DNA of 64,000 nucleotides from Brucella sp. BE17 (GTDB lineage Bacteria; Pseudomonadota; Alphaproteobacteria; Rhizobiales; Rhizobiaceae): NCBI RefSeq assembly GCF_039545455.1, contig NZ_CP154467.1, positions 2,102,501 to 2,166,500 of the forward strand, read 5' to 3'. Shown piece by piece: positions 55,372 to 64,000 of this stretch (position 1 is its first letter; each line of letters starts with the position of its first letter). The notes under the pieces were generated by a model. It saw only the letters and a program-made list of their open reading frames with translations, ran no database searches and was not told where the DNA came from. The position numbers and the translations under genes were made by a program.

Positions 55372-56400
55372 ATGAAACGATCGAGATTTTCACTGACCAT
55401 TGCATCCTTTGTGGCGTTGGCTTCGCTTGCCGCCACCGTTCAGGCAAGCCACGCGGATCAGACGCTGTTGAACGTGTCCTATGATCCGACACGCGAACTC
55501 TACAAGGATTACAACGCGGCTTTTGCCAAGCATTGGAAAGATGAGACGGGCGAGACTGTTACCATCCGCGCCTCGCATGGTGGCTCTGGCAAGCAGGCGC
55601 GTTCGGTGATCGACGGCATCAAGGCCGATGTGGTCACGCTGGCACTTGAAAGCGATATCGACGCTATTGCCGATCTTTCCGGCAAGATCGACAAGGACTG
55701 GCGCAAGCGCCTGCCCAACAATTCCGCCCCCTATACTTCGACCATTGTTTTCCTCGTGCGCAAGGGCAACCCAAAAGGCATCAAGGACTGGGGCGATCTG
55801 GTCAAGGACGGCGTCGAGGTCATCACGCCCAATCCTAAAACATCAGGCGGCGCGCGCTGGAATTATCTGGCAGCCTGGGCATGGGCGCATAAGGAATATG
55901 GCGGCGACGAGCAGAAGATCAAGGAATACATAACTGAGCTGTTCCGCCATGTGCCGGTGCTTGATACCGGCGCACGTGGCTCTACGACGACTTTTGTACA
56001 GCGCCAGCTCGGCGATGTGTTGCTGGCTTGGGAAAACGAAGCCTATCTGTCGGTGGCGGAGTTTGGTGAAGATGCCTTCGATATCGTCGCTCCGCCTCAG
56101 TCGATTCTGGCCGAGCCGCCCGTGGCGCTTGTCGACAAGAATGCCGAGGAAAACGGCACCACGAAACTCGCACAGGCCTATCTCGAATATCTTTATTCAC
56201 CTGAAGGGCAGGCGCTTGCTGCCAAGCACTTCTATCGCCCGTCCAAGCCGGATGTCATTCCTGCCGATCAGCAGCGTGAGTTTCCAGCCTTGACGCTGGT
56301 GACGATCGATGATCCGATTTTCGGCGGATGGGCAAAAGCGCAGCCCGAGCATTTTGGTGATGGAGGAACCTTTGACCAGCTTTACAAGCCCGGCAAATAA
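55372..56400 (+). CDS. sbp: Sulfate/thiosulfate-binding protein
   Basis: A periplasmic sulfate receptor of the CysTWA importer. The 342-residue product has a signal peptide ending SHA at residue 28 and Sbp motifs ([60 protein letters not shown]). GGAGGCGGAC lies just before the ATG at 55372. Sbp or CysP cannot be told apart. It heads an operon with cysT and cysW. Confidence 0.93.
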   Translation: MKRSRFSLTIASFVALASLAATVQASHADQTLLNVSYDPTRELYKDYNAAFAKHWKDETGETVTIRASHGGSGKQARSVIDGIKADVVTLALESDIDAIADLSGKIDKDWRKRLPNNSAPYTSTIVFLVRKGNPKGIKDWGDLVKDGVEVITPNPKTSGGARWNYLAAWAWAHKEYGGDEQKIKEYITELFRHVPVLDTGARGSTTTFVQRQLGDVLLAWENEAYLSVAEFGEDAFDIVAPPQSILAEPPVALVDKNAEENGTTKLAQAYLEYLYSPEGQALAAKHFYRPSKPDVIPADQQREFPALTLVTIDDPIFGGWAKAQPEHFGDGGTFDQLYKPGK

Positions 56401-56469
56401 CGGGTCCAGTCGATAAGGGGCTCACATGACAAGCCGAACAGCATCAATAAAGAGGGAACAAAATAGAGT

Positions 56470-57336
56470 ATGGCTTCGCTCCCTGCACATGGCGTTGCTA
56501 GGTGGCACTTTAAAAAGCCGAGCGTTATTCCTGGTTTCGGACTGACGTTCGGTTTTAGTGTTGCCTATCTGACGCTTCTTATTCTCATTCCGCTCGCAGC
56601 GCTCGTGCTGCGTTCGACCGATGTTGGCCTCTCCGGTTTCTGGCGGATCATCACCGACGAGCGCACGCTTAAAGCGCTGGAAACAAGCTTTGGTACGGCT
56701 TTTATAGCGGCAATGGTCAATGTCGTCTTCGGCGTTATTCTGGCCTGGGTTCTGGTGCGTTATCGCTTTCCGGGACGGCGGTTTGTCGATGCAATTGTCG
56801 ATATTCCTTTTGCGTTACCCACGGCTGTGGCCGGTATTGCGCTGGCTTCTATCTATGCGCCCAATGGCTGGATCGGCAGCCTGCTTGCACCCTTTGGCGT
56901 GCGCGTCGCCTTCACACGTCTCGGTATCATCGTGGCACTGATTTTCATCGGCCTGCCTTTCGTCGTGCGCACCGTTCAGCCGATCATGGAGGAAATCAGT
57001 CGCGAGGTAGAGGAAGCCGCAGCAACCCTGGGTGCCTCGCGCCTCCAGACCATTTTTCGCGTGCTGCTGCCGAGCCTTCAGCCTGCGATCCTGACCGGCT
57101 TTGCGTTGGCTTTTGCACGTGGCGTCGGTGAATATGGCTCGGTCATCTTCATTGCCGGCAATACGCCCTATGTTTCTGAAATCGCACCCTTGCTGATCGT
57201 TATCAAGCTTGAGGAATATGACTATGCCGGTGCCACGGCATTGGCCGTGGTCATGCTGGCGCTGTCCTTTGCGATGCTGTTTGTGATCAATCTCATCCAG
57301 GCATGGGCACGCAGGAAATATGCTCATGGCGCATGA
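56470..57336 (+). CDS. cysT: Sulfate ABC transporter permease CysT
   Basis: A 288-residue inner-membrane permease with six predicted helices and the coupling motif REVEEAAATLGASRLQTIF. DIPFALPTAVAGIAL is typical of CysT. It follows sbp by 69 nt. The stop lies 16 nt inside cysW. Paired with CysW it forms the channel. Confidence 0.94.
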   Translation: MASLPAHGVARWHFKKPSVIPGFGLTFGFSVAYLTLLILIPLAALVLRSTDVGLSGFWRIITDERTLKALETSFGTAFIAAMVNVVFGVILAWVLVRYRFPGRRFVDAIVDIPFALPTAVAGIALASIYAPNGWIGSLLAPFGVRVAFTRLGIIVALIFIGLPFVVRTVQPIMEEISREVEEAAATLGASRLQTIFRVLLPSLQPAILTGFALAFARGVGEYGSVIFIAGNTPYVSEIAPLLIVIKLEEYDYAGATALAVVMLALSFAMLFVINLIQAWARRKYAHGA

Positions 57337-58189
57337 AACCACTGTCCCCAAATCCAGCGCCGTGACCGAAAGCCTTGCAACCCGTATCGTGCTGATTGTG
57401 GTAGCACTGCTGTTTATCGCCTTGTTCCTGATCCTGCCGGTGGTGGCGGTTTTCGTCGAGGCGTTTCGCAAGGGGGCGGGCGACTATTTTGCAGCGCTCG
57501 TCGAACCTGATGCATGGGCCGCGATCAAGCTGACGCTGACGGTTGCAGCCATTGCCGTGCCGCTCAATCTGGTGTTCGGCATTGCCGCTGCATGGGCGAT
57601 CGCCAAATTCGAGTTCAAGGGCAAGGCGCTGCTCACCACCTTGATCGATCTGCCGTTTTCCATCTCGCCGGTGATATCAGGCCTCGTTTTCGTGCTGCTG
57701 TTTTCAAGTCACAGCCTGCTTGGTCCGTGGCTTTCGCGCAATGGCATCGAAATCCTGTTTGCGGTGCCCGGCATCGTGCTGGCGACCGTGTTCGTAACCT
57801 TTCCTTTTGTGGCACGTGAACTGATTCCGCTGATGGAAGAACAAGGCACCGGCGACGAGGAAGCGGCGATTTCATTGGGGGCAGATGGTTGGCAGGTGTT
57901 TCGCTATGTGACGCTGCCCAATATCAAATGGGGGCTGCTTTACGGCGTGCTGCTCTGCAATGCCCGCGCCATGGGCGAGTTTGGGGCAGTCTCGGTGGTT
58001 TCAGGCCATATTCGCGGTCTCACCAACACGATGCCGCTGCATGTGGAAATTCTCTATAATGAATATAATTTCGTTGGGGCTTTTGCGGTGGCATCGCTCT
58101 TGGCGTTTCTTGCGCTGGTGACGCTTGGCGTCAAGATGGTGCTGGAAGCGCGGTATCGTGACGAACTGGCTGTCGGAAACGGCCATTGA
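57320..58189 (+). CDS. cysW: Sulfate ABC transporter permease CysW
   Basis: A 289-residue permease with six predicted helices and the CysW-type LIDLPFSISPVISGLVFVLLF and EEAAISLGADGWQVFRYV coupling motif. AGGAAAT precedes the ATG at 57320; the next ATG at 57326 is equally possible. It overlaps cysT by 17 nt. A 199-nt gap with a palindromic repeat separates it from cysA. Confidence 0.94.
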   Translation: MLMAHETTVPKSSAVTESLATRIVLIVVALLFIALFLILPVVAVFVEAFRKGAGDYFAALVEPDAWAAIKLTLTVAAIAVPLNLVFGIAAAWAIAKFEFKGKALLTTLIDLPFSISPVISGLVFVLLFSSHSLLGPWLSRNGIEILFAVPGIVLATVFVTFPFVARELIPLMEEQGTGDEEAAISLGADGWQVFRYVTLPNIKWGLLYGVLLCNARAMGEFGAVSVVSGHIRGLTNTMPLHVEILYNEYNFVGAFAVASLLAFLALVTLGVKMVLEARYRDELAVGNGH

Positions 58190-58307
58190 TGAAAACAGAC
58201 GCAGCTCTGGTGCGAGCAAGGAAAGGCCTGCTTAAAGCGCTCGTCACGTCTCTCGGACGCTACACAAGGACGCGTCTCAACTCTTTGATTCTGCGTATTG
58301 TGCTTTA

Positions 58308-58343
58308 CAAAAATCGATTCCGATTTTAGCGCCGATGCGTTAG
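58308..58343. repeat. Palindromic intergenic repeat, degenerate copy within the cys operon
   Basis: CAAAAATCGATTCCGATTTT, then AGCGCCGATGCGTTAG, matches the same general repeat pattern (AAAAtCG...GATTTT...GATGCGTTA). It lies between cysW and cysA. Confidence 0.45.
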
Positions 58344-58388
58344 CCTGTTGGTAAATCGTTGCGCAAGTGACGGGGGAAAGGATTTGGA

Positions 58389-59468
58389 ATGGAAGTTCGT
58401 GTGGCCAGCGTGCGCAAGGAGTTTGCGCGCTTTCCGGCTTTGCATAATGTTTCGCTGGATATCCGTTCCGGCGAGCTGATCGCGCTGCTCGGCCCTTCAG
58501 GTTCCGGCAAGACCACACTTTTGCGGTTGATTGCCGGGCTTGAAAGACCGACTGAAGGCGCGATTTTCTTTGGCGACGAAGACGCATCCTATAAAAGTGT
58601 GCAGGAGCGCAACGTCGGTTTCGTGTTCCAGCATTACGCGCTTTTCCGTCATATGAGCGTTGCCGACAATATCGGCTTTGGCCTCAAGGTGCGCCCGGAG
58701 AAAATCCGCCCGAAAAAGGCGGAGATCAGGCGTCGTGCCCTCGAACTGCTTGATCTGGTTCAGTTGAAGGGGCTGGAAAATCGCTATCCGGCGCAGCTCT
58801 CAGGTGGCCAGCGCCAGCGCGTGGCGCTTGCGCGCGCCATGGCGATTGAACCCAAGGTTCTGTTGCTTGATGAACCGTTTGGCGCGCTCGACGCGCTGGT
58901 GCGCAAGGAATTGCGCCGCTGGCTGCGCGCAATCCACGACAAGACCGGCCATACGACCGTCTTCGTGACCCATGATCAGGACGAGGCGCTCGAACTCGCT
59001 GACCGTGTGGTGGTGATGAGCCAGGGCCGCATCGAGCAGATCGGCACACCCGATGAGGTCTATGACGATCCCAATTCGCCTTTTGTCTACGGTTTTATAG
59101 GAGAATCGAGCACGCTTCCGGTGCGCGTCGAAAATGGCGCGGTCTGGCTCACCGACCGCAATATCGGATTGAGCGTGGATCAAACGCGAGACAAGGTCAC
59201 GCGAGGTGAAGCGCAGCTCTTCTTCCGTCCGCATGATGTCGAACTGGTCGAGGGCAGCGGTGGCTGTATTGCAGGTACCGTGGTGACAAGCCGTCGTTCT
59301 GGCGGTAAGCGGCGGGTGGAGCTGGAAATCGGCGGCGCTCGCGAGCGCGTCGAGATCGAAATTCCTGCCGAACATCCGGCGACCGAAAAAAGCCGCATCG
59401 CGTTTCGTCCGCGCTACTTCAAGCTTTTTGCCGCCGATGAAGCAGATAAACACTCAGACGCGGCCTGA
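58389..59468 (+). CDS. cysA: Sulfate ABC transporter ATP-binding protein CysA
   Basis: A 359-residue ATPase of the sulfate/thiosulfate importer. Walker [10 protein letters not shown] near residues 36-44, signature [16 protein letters not shown], Walker [12 protein letters not shown] and a C-terminal TOBE-like domain ([15 protein letters not shown]). GGATTTGGA precedes the ATG. The 199-nt gap before it means it may have its own promoter. Confidence 0.94.
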   Translation: MEVRVASVRKEFARFPALHNVSLDIRSGELIALLGPSGSGKTTLLRLIAGLERPTEGAIFFGDEDASYKSVQERNVGFVFQHYALFRHMSVADNIGFGLKVRPEKIRPKKAEIRRRALELLDLVQLKGLENRYPAQLSGGQRQRVALARAMAIEPKVLLLDEPFGALDALVRKELRRWLRAIHDKTGHTTVFVTHDQDEALELADRVVVMSQGRIEQIGTPDEVYDDPNSPFVYGFIGESSTLPVRVENGAVWLTDRNIGLSVDQTRDKVTRGEAQLFFRPHDVELVEGSGGCIAGTVVTSRRSGGKRRVELEIGGARERVEIEIPAEHPATEKSRIAFRPRYFKLFAADEADKHSDAA

Positions 59469-59844
59469 AAGCAGAGCCCTTGGTATTTTTCGGTTCTTGC
59501 GTCAACTTCGGCGTAAGGGCCGTTTTTATTTTTTGCCTGATGATTTTCGTGTTCTCTAATATTTATCCATCGTTATCGGCAGTGGTATTATTTATATTTT
59601 CAGTATGTTACGGTTGTAAAAAACCAACTTTGTCATAACACAAGATTTCGCCCCAAAAAGAATTGTGCGTTGCGATTCAAACGGTTTGAAGATCACCACA
59701 GTGTTATGTCGCAATTTGGTCAAATGGTGCCGACATTCAGGGAACCGATTATGGATACCGCCGTTTTCCTGCAATGAGCATGAACTAAAATCTGGTATCC
59801 ACCGCCGCAATTCATTTACCTCTTCGGAAAGGCTGTTAAGGCAG
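59469..59844. other. Intergenic region ahead of the cyclic glucan synthase
   Basis: This 376-nt stretch holds the cysA terminator at its start and must hold the cgs promoter. The middle (59550-59640) is AT-rich. I see no operator or small gene I would defend. Confidence 0.5.
59491..59534 (+). terminator. cysA terminator
   Basis: Imperfect stem CGGTTCTTGCG/CGTAAGGGCCG (59491-59501 with 59512-59522, some G-T pairs), followed by T-rich sequence. It lies 22 nt past the cysA stop. Confidence 0.7.
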
Positions 59845-62800
59845 ATGCCGGAAACGACTTCTTCGCACTCCAGTTCGACCCCGACCAAGACTAAATCGCC
59901 AGAGCCGCAAAAACCTGTGGAACCGAACTCCACGGATCGCGCTGCGGCGCAATCGGCCTCATCGCTGGTTCCGCCGGAGCAGCCATCGCCTCTGCGCGCT
60001 GTCTACAAAACAGAAGAGGAGCTTGCCGCACTTGCAAGTGCTGTTGCGCGCGGTGAGGATATCCCGCTGCCGGGCTACCTCAAGTTTCCTTTCGATCAGC
60101 GCCTGTCTGAAAACGGCAAGCTGATCTTGCACGCCTATCGCGGCTCCGATGCGGCCGCACGCGCAGGCGAAACGATTACACCTGCCGCCCAATGGCTTCT
60201 CGATAATCACTATCAGGTTGACAAGAACGTCCAGCAGACGCGCCGCGATCTGCCACGCCGCTTTATCGAACAATTGCCACCCTACAAAACGCCGGTGGCA
60301 AAATATGAAGGCATGCCGCGCATTTTCGCGCTGGCTTGGCTTTATGTGGCCCACACCGACAGCAATTTCTCACTGAAAACGCTGACGGCCATCGTGCAGG
60401 GCTTTCAGGAGGTCGAGCCACTCAAGATCGGTGAATTATGGGCGCTGCCTTCTGCCGTGCGCTATTTCCTGATCGAAAATGCGCGCCGTCTTGCGCTACG
60501 CGTTGACCGTGCGCGAAATATGCGCAATCTGGCCAATACCGCCGCCGATACAATCGTGGTTGCCGATGAGGCGAGCCTCGGTTCTGTTCTGGCGCAATAT
60601 ACGGCTGCCGCGCGCGACAGTACCTTTGCCACGCATCTGCTTTATCGCCTTCGCTCGGCCTCCACCGATACGGCGGCTGCCGCAAGCTGGCTTGAGCGGA
60701 TTTTGCACGAGGAAGGCAGTAACGCGGAAGACGCCATCGTCGAGGAACATGCACGCCAATCGACAGGTGGCGTGACCATGGGCAACGTCATCCGCAGCCT
60801 CAAGTCCATTGACGATATCGACTGGGAAACATGGTTCGAAACCGTCAACGAGGTCGATGCCATCCTGCGCGATCACAGCGATTTCGAACTTCTGGATTTC
60901 CGCTCGCGCAACGCCTATCGTGTGACGATCGAGAAGCTCGCCCGCTATTCGGACATGAGCGAAATCGACATCACTTGGGCCGCCCTCAAGCTTGCCGAAG
61001 ACGACAAGAGCGGGCAGGCAGCAAGTCAGGGCTCGATTGCCTATTATCTCTCCGGTGACGGTCGCAGGGAACTGGAAAAGGTCTGTGGCTACCGCGCACC
61101 CTTCGGCACGAAGGCGCTGCGCTTTTATCGCGGCCTGGGCCTGTTCGGGCTGTTCATTCCGACCGCGATCTTTACCGTCCTCATTCTGCTTTTAGTCAAT
61201 TACTGCATGATCCGTGCCGGTCTCTCGACCGATCTGCGCACGCTGTTCACGCTGTTGGCTATCTTCCCGGCCATGGATGCGTCCTATTCGCTGTTCAATG
61301 CGCTGGTGCCGTGGTTTGTAGCGCCGACAAGGCTGATCGGCTTTGAATATAAGGAAGGCCTGCCGGAGGAAGCGCGCACGCTTGTGGCCGTTCCGACGTT
61401 CATCACTACACGCGATTCGGTCGATGAGCAGCTCCGCAATCTCGAAGTGCATTACCTGACCAATCCGCGCGGCGAAATTTATTTTGCGCTGGTCAGCGAC
61501 TGGGTGGACGCGAAGCAGGAAATCACGCCTGCCGATATGGAAATCTACGATTATGCGCGTGAGGAAATCGACAAGCTGAACGTGCATTATACCGGCAGCG
61601 ATCAGCCGCGTTTCTTTCTCATCCATCGTCGTCGTCTCTTCAACGAGAAGCAGAATGTGTGGATGGGCTGGGAGCGTAAGCGCGGCAAGCTGCATGAGTT
61701 GAACCTGCTGTTGCGTGGCGATCACGATACCAGCTTCTACCCGCCCGACGAGCGCCTGCCCAAAGACATAAAATATGTGATGACGCTCGACGCCGATACA
61801 CGGCTGACGCCCGAATCGGTGACCAATTTGGCAGGCAAGCTCAGCCATCCACTGAACCGCCCGGTCATTGACGAGAAGAGCGGCAAGGTCGTGCGCGGCT
61901 ATGGCATCTTGCAGCCCCGTGTTACGCCTTCGCTCACCACGGGCGACGAGGCCTCGTTCCTGCAACGCGTCTTCTCGGTCAATCGTGGCATTGATCCTTA
62001 CGTCTTTGCGGTTTCTGACACCTATCAGGACCTGTTGGGCGAAGGCACGTTTACCGGCAAGGGTCTTTACGACATTGACGCCTTTGAGGCGGCGTTGAAA
62101 AGTCGTGTGCCGGAAAACACGCTTCTCAGCCACGATCTGCTTGAAGGCGGTTATGCGCGTGCGGCTCTCGTCAGCGATGTCGAGGTAGTCGAGGATTATC
62201 CGACCGGCTATAATGTCGATGTCTCGCGGCACCATCGCTGGGCGCGTGGCGACTGGCAGCTTCTGCCATGGTTGTTTTCCACCAGCCGCGGGGTGAGTGC
62301 CACCACGCGCTGGAAGATGGTCGACAATCTGCGCCGCTCGCTCAATCCGATCCTGTGGATCGTTGCCGCTGTAATCGGCTGGACGGTTTTGCCGCTCGGA
62401 CCTGCTGCTGTCTGGCAGGGCTTCCTGATCGTCAGTATGTTCGTGGCGCCGACTTTCGGCATTGTTACCAATCTCATTCCGCACAATATGGATTATTCCA
62501 TCAAGGGTCATGTGCAATCGGTAATGACCGATATTGCGCTGGGTACTGCGGATGTGGCGCTGCGTACCACCTTCATTGCCCATTCGGCCTTCCTGATGGC
62601 CGATGCCATTGCGCGCACGATCTATCGTCTGTTTGTCTCGCGCCGCGATCTTCTGGAATGGCGCACGGCGGCACAGGCCAAATCCTCGCCTGATACGCTG
62701 CTGTTCTACTTTCAGCTCATGTGGCCCGCGCTTGCCATTGCTGGGCTTGCTATACTCTTCCCGCTTGCCGTCCAAAGTCCGGCTGCTCTCATTGCAGCTC

Positions 62801-64000
62801 CCTTTGCGGTTATCTGGTTTGCTTCGCCCTTGATTGCATGGCTCGTTAGCCGATCGGCCAAGCCGCAGGACACGCTGGAGGTTCTCTCTTCCGACAAGGC
62901 CGATTTGCGGCGCTATGCGCGGCGCACATGGCGCTATTTCGCCGAATTTACCAATGCGGAAAACAATCATCTGCCACCGGATAATTTCCAGGAAGACCCG
63001 GCACCCGTCGTCGCTCAACGCACCTCGCCCACCAATATCGGCGTCTATCTGCTGTCGGTGGTGGCTGCGCGTGATTTCGGCTGGATCGGTTTCGATGAAA
63101 CGCTCGAACGCGTGGATGAAACCATCAAAACACTTGATAGAATGGAGAAATACCAGGGCCATCTCTATAACTGGTATGAAACTCATACGCTGACGCCGCT
63201 GCGCCCGCTTTATGTCTCGGCGGTCGATAGCGGCAATCTTGCTGGTCATCTGGTGACGCTTTCCTCGGCTCTCGAAGAATGGGCGGAAGCGCCAAGCGTC
63301 TATTTGCAGGGTGACCTCGACGGTATTCTCGACGTTAATGACGTGCTTGAGGAAACAATCGCCAAAATCCCCGATGACCGTCGTATCCTGCGTCCCCTGC
63401 GCCGCCGGGTGGAAGAGCGTATTGCCAATTTCCGCCGCGCCGTGCGCACAATCAAGGAAGAGCCGGAAACCGCCTCATTCCGCACCATCAACCTGTCGCT
63501 GTTTGCCAATGACATCATGCGTCTGGTTGAGGAACTCGATAGCGAGATCGGTACACCCGCAAGTAGCGAAGCCCGCGTCTGGGCGCATACCCTGATCGAC
63601 ACCTGCAAGGCGCATACCGACGACGCCATTGGTGGCCGTGACACGGATCGATTGCGCGAACGTCTGCAAGACATGGCGACGCGCGCGCGTCAGCTTGCCT
63701 TCGATATGCAGTTCGGCTTCCTGGAGCGTAAGGAGCGCCGCCTGCTTTCCATCGGTTTCCGCGTGCAGGAAAACGAACTGGACGAAAGCTGCTACGATCT
63801 TCTGGCGTCTGAAGCGCGTCTGGCAAGCCTGTTTGCCATCGCCAAGGGCGATGTGCCGGTTGAGCATTGGTTCAAGCTTGGACGCCTTCTGGTTCCGGTC
63901 GGCTGGAAGGGCGCTCTGCTCTCCTGGTCCGGCTCAATGTTCGAATATCTGATGCCGCCACTGGTCATGTCCGAGCCGCTCGGCTCGCTTCTCGACCAGA
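59845..64000 (+). CDS. cgs: Cyclic beta-1,2-glucan synthase, 5' part (cut by window end)
   Basis: A giant inner-membrane glucosyltransferase (family about 2,800-2,900 residues; the first 1,385 codons are here) that uses UDP-glucose to make osmoregulated periplasmic cyclic glucans, a Brucella virulence factor. The Pro/Ser-rich N-terminus is followed by YLKFPFDQRLSENGKLIL, a membrane helix pair near residues 430-455, the glycosyltransferase-84 region with acidic MTLDADTRLTPES and further helices near 835-880. The reading frame is open to the end of the window. The ATG at 59845 has AAGG ahead; stops lie upstream. Confidence 0.95.
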   Translation, partial: MPETTSSHSSSTPTKTKSPEPQKPVEPNSTDRAAAQSASSLVPPEQPSPLRAVYKTEEELAALASAVARGEDIPLPGYLKFPFDQRLSENGKLILHAYRGSDAAARAGETITPAAQWLLDNHYQVDKNVQQTRRDLPRRFIEQLPPYKTPVAKYEGMPRIFALAWLYVAHTDSNFSLKTLTAIVQGFQEVEPLKIGELWALPSAVRYFLIENARRLALRVDRARNMRNLANTAADTIVVADEASLGSVLAQYTAAARDSTFATHLLYRLRSASTDTAAAASWLERILHEEGSNAEDAIVEEHARQSTGGVTMGNVIRSLKSIDDIDWETWFETVNEVDAILRDHSDFELLDFRSRNAYRVTIEKLARYSDMSEIDITWAALKLAEDDKSGQAASQGSIAYYLSGDGRRELEKVCGYRAPFGTKALRFYRGLGLFGLFIPTAIFTVLILLLVNYCMIRAGLSTDLRTLFTLLAIFPAMDASYSLFNALVPWFVAPTRLIGFEYKEGLPEEARTLVAVPTFITTRDSVDEQLRNLEVHYLTNPRGEIYFALVSDWVDAKQEITPADMEIYDYAREEIDKLNVHYTGSDQPRFFLIHRRRLFNEKQNVWMGWERKRGKLHELNLLLRGDHDTSFYPPDERLPKDIKYVMTLDADTRLTPESVTNLAGKLSHPLNRPVIDEKSGKVVRGYGILQPRVTPSLTTGDEASFLQRVFSVNRGIDPYVFAVSDTYQDLLGEGTFTGKGLYDIDAFEAALKSRVPENTLLSHDLLEGGYARAALVSDVEVVEDYPTGYNVDVSRHHRWARGDWQLLPWLFSTSRGVSATTRWKMVDNLRRSLNPILWIVAAVIGWTVLPLGPAAVWQGFLIVSMFVAPTFGIVTNLIPHNMDYSIKGHVQSVMTDIALGTADVALRTTFIAHSAFLMADAIARTIYRLFVSRRDLLEWRTAAQAKSSPDTLLFYFQLMWPALAIAGLAILFPLAVQSPAALIAAPFAVIWFASPLIAWLVSRSAKPQDTLEVLSSDKADLRRYARRTWRYFAEFTNAENNHLPPDNFQEDPAPVVAQRTSPTNIGVYLLSVVAARDFGWIGFDETLERVDETIKTLDRMEKYQGHLYNWYETHTLTPLRPLYVSAVDSGNLAGHLVTLSSALEEWAEAPSVYLQGDLDGILDVNDVLEETIAKIPDDRRILRPLRRRVEERIANFRRAVRTIKEEPETASFRTINLSLFANDIMRLVEELDSEIGTPASSEARVWAHTLIDTCKAHTDDAIGGRDTDRLRERLQDMATRARQLAFDMQFGFLERKERRLLSIGFRVQENELDESCYDLLASEARLASLFAIAKGDVPVEHWFKLGRLLVPVGWKGALLSWSGSMFEYLMPPLVMSEPLGSLLDQ

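Noticed and set aside
61192..63249. A 685-codon minus-strand frame opposite cgs
   Set aside because: The plus strand is clearly cyclic glucan synthase with family motifs throughout; the antisense frame has no domains.

Overview
The window reads as chromosome I of a Brucella-clade alphaproteobacterium (Brucella or a close Ochrobactrum-like relative). The grounds are GC-rich Rhizobiales-style coding, a recognisable set of neighbours (tamA-tamB/mapB, pgm, a cyclic beta-1,2-glucan synthase), an alphaproteobacterial SOS box of the form GTTC-N7-GTTC ahead of imuA-imuB-dnaE2, and a tandem octamer whose reverse complement is AGGGCAGT, the unit of the Brucella HOOF-Print VNTR loci. The organism call comes from recalled family knowledge and not from a search. 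I found no rRNA, tRNA, CRISPR array or full insertion sequence.

Layout. 1-0.5 kb: end of a cytochrome bo3 quinol oxidase operon (cyoC, cyoD), then a possible small RNA. 0.8-7.6 kb: tamA-tamB outer-membrane assembly pair. 7.8-11.9 kb: an L,D-transpeptidase, two small unknown genes behind an Irr-like box, a copper pair (a DUF2946-like gene plus a YcnI-PCuAC fusion) and a glyoxalase-fold protein. 12-20.6 kb: Mrp, the octamer repeat, phosphoglucomutase and a run of housekeeping genes. 20.6-26.2 kb: the SOS mutasome imuA-imuB-dnaE2. 26.3-33.2 kb: an orphan ParD-like antitoxin coupled to methionine aminopeptidase, argG, LysE, rlmN, paired membrane paralogues and an IalB-like protein. 33.5-37.6 kb: an AT-rich accessory island with two paralogous C-H-N cysteine-hydrolase-like proteins set among decayed copies of phhB and a tyrosine phosphatase gene, followed by the intact phhB and phosphatase genes. 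37.8-45.5 kb: TesA-like esterase, YbbAP-type ABC system, BI-1, GNAT, DUF2794, DUF1223. 45.6-53.5 kb: acnA, ccmABCDG and ilvD. 53.7-59.5 kb: single-domain response regulator, lone AsnC domain, DUF930 and the sulfate transporter sbp-cysT-cysW-cysA. 59.8 kb to the end: the 5' half of the cyclic beta-1,2-glucan synthase gene.

How genes fit together. Envelope biogenesis dominates: TamA/TamB, the L,D-transpeptidase, a lytic transglycosylase, Pgm (glucose-1-phosphate for UDP-glucose) and Cgs, which uses UDP-glucose. Respiration and metal handling are represented by Cyo, CcmABCDG and the copper pair. The least explained material is the 34-35.5 kb island, where flanking gene relics record a local duplication, and the 8.9-9.7 kb stretch with a Cys-rich protein, an overlapping small frame and a candidate iron operator.
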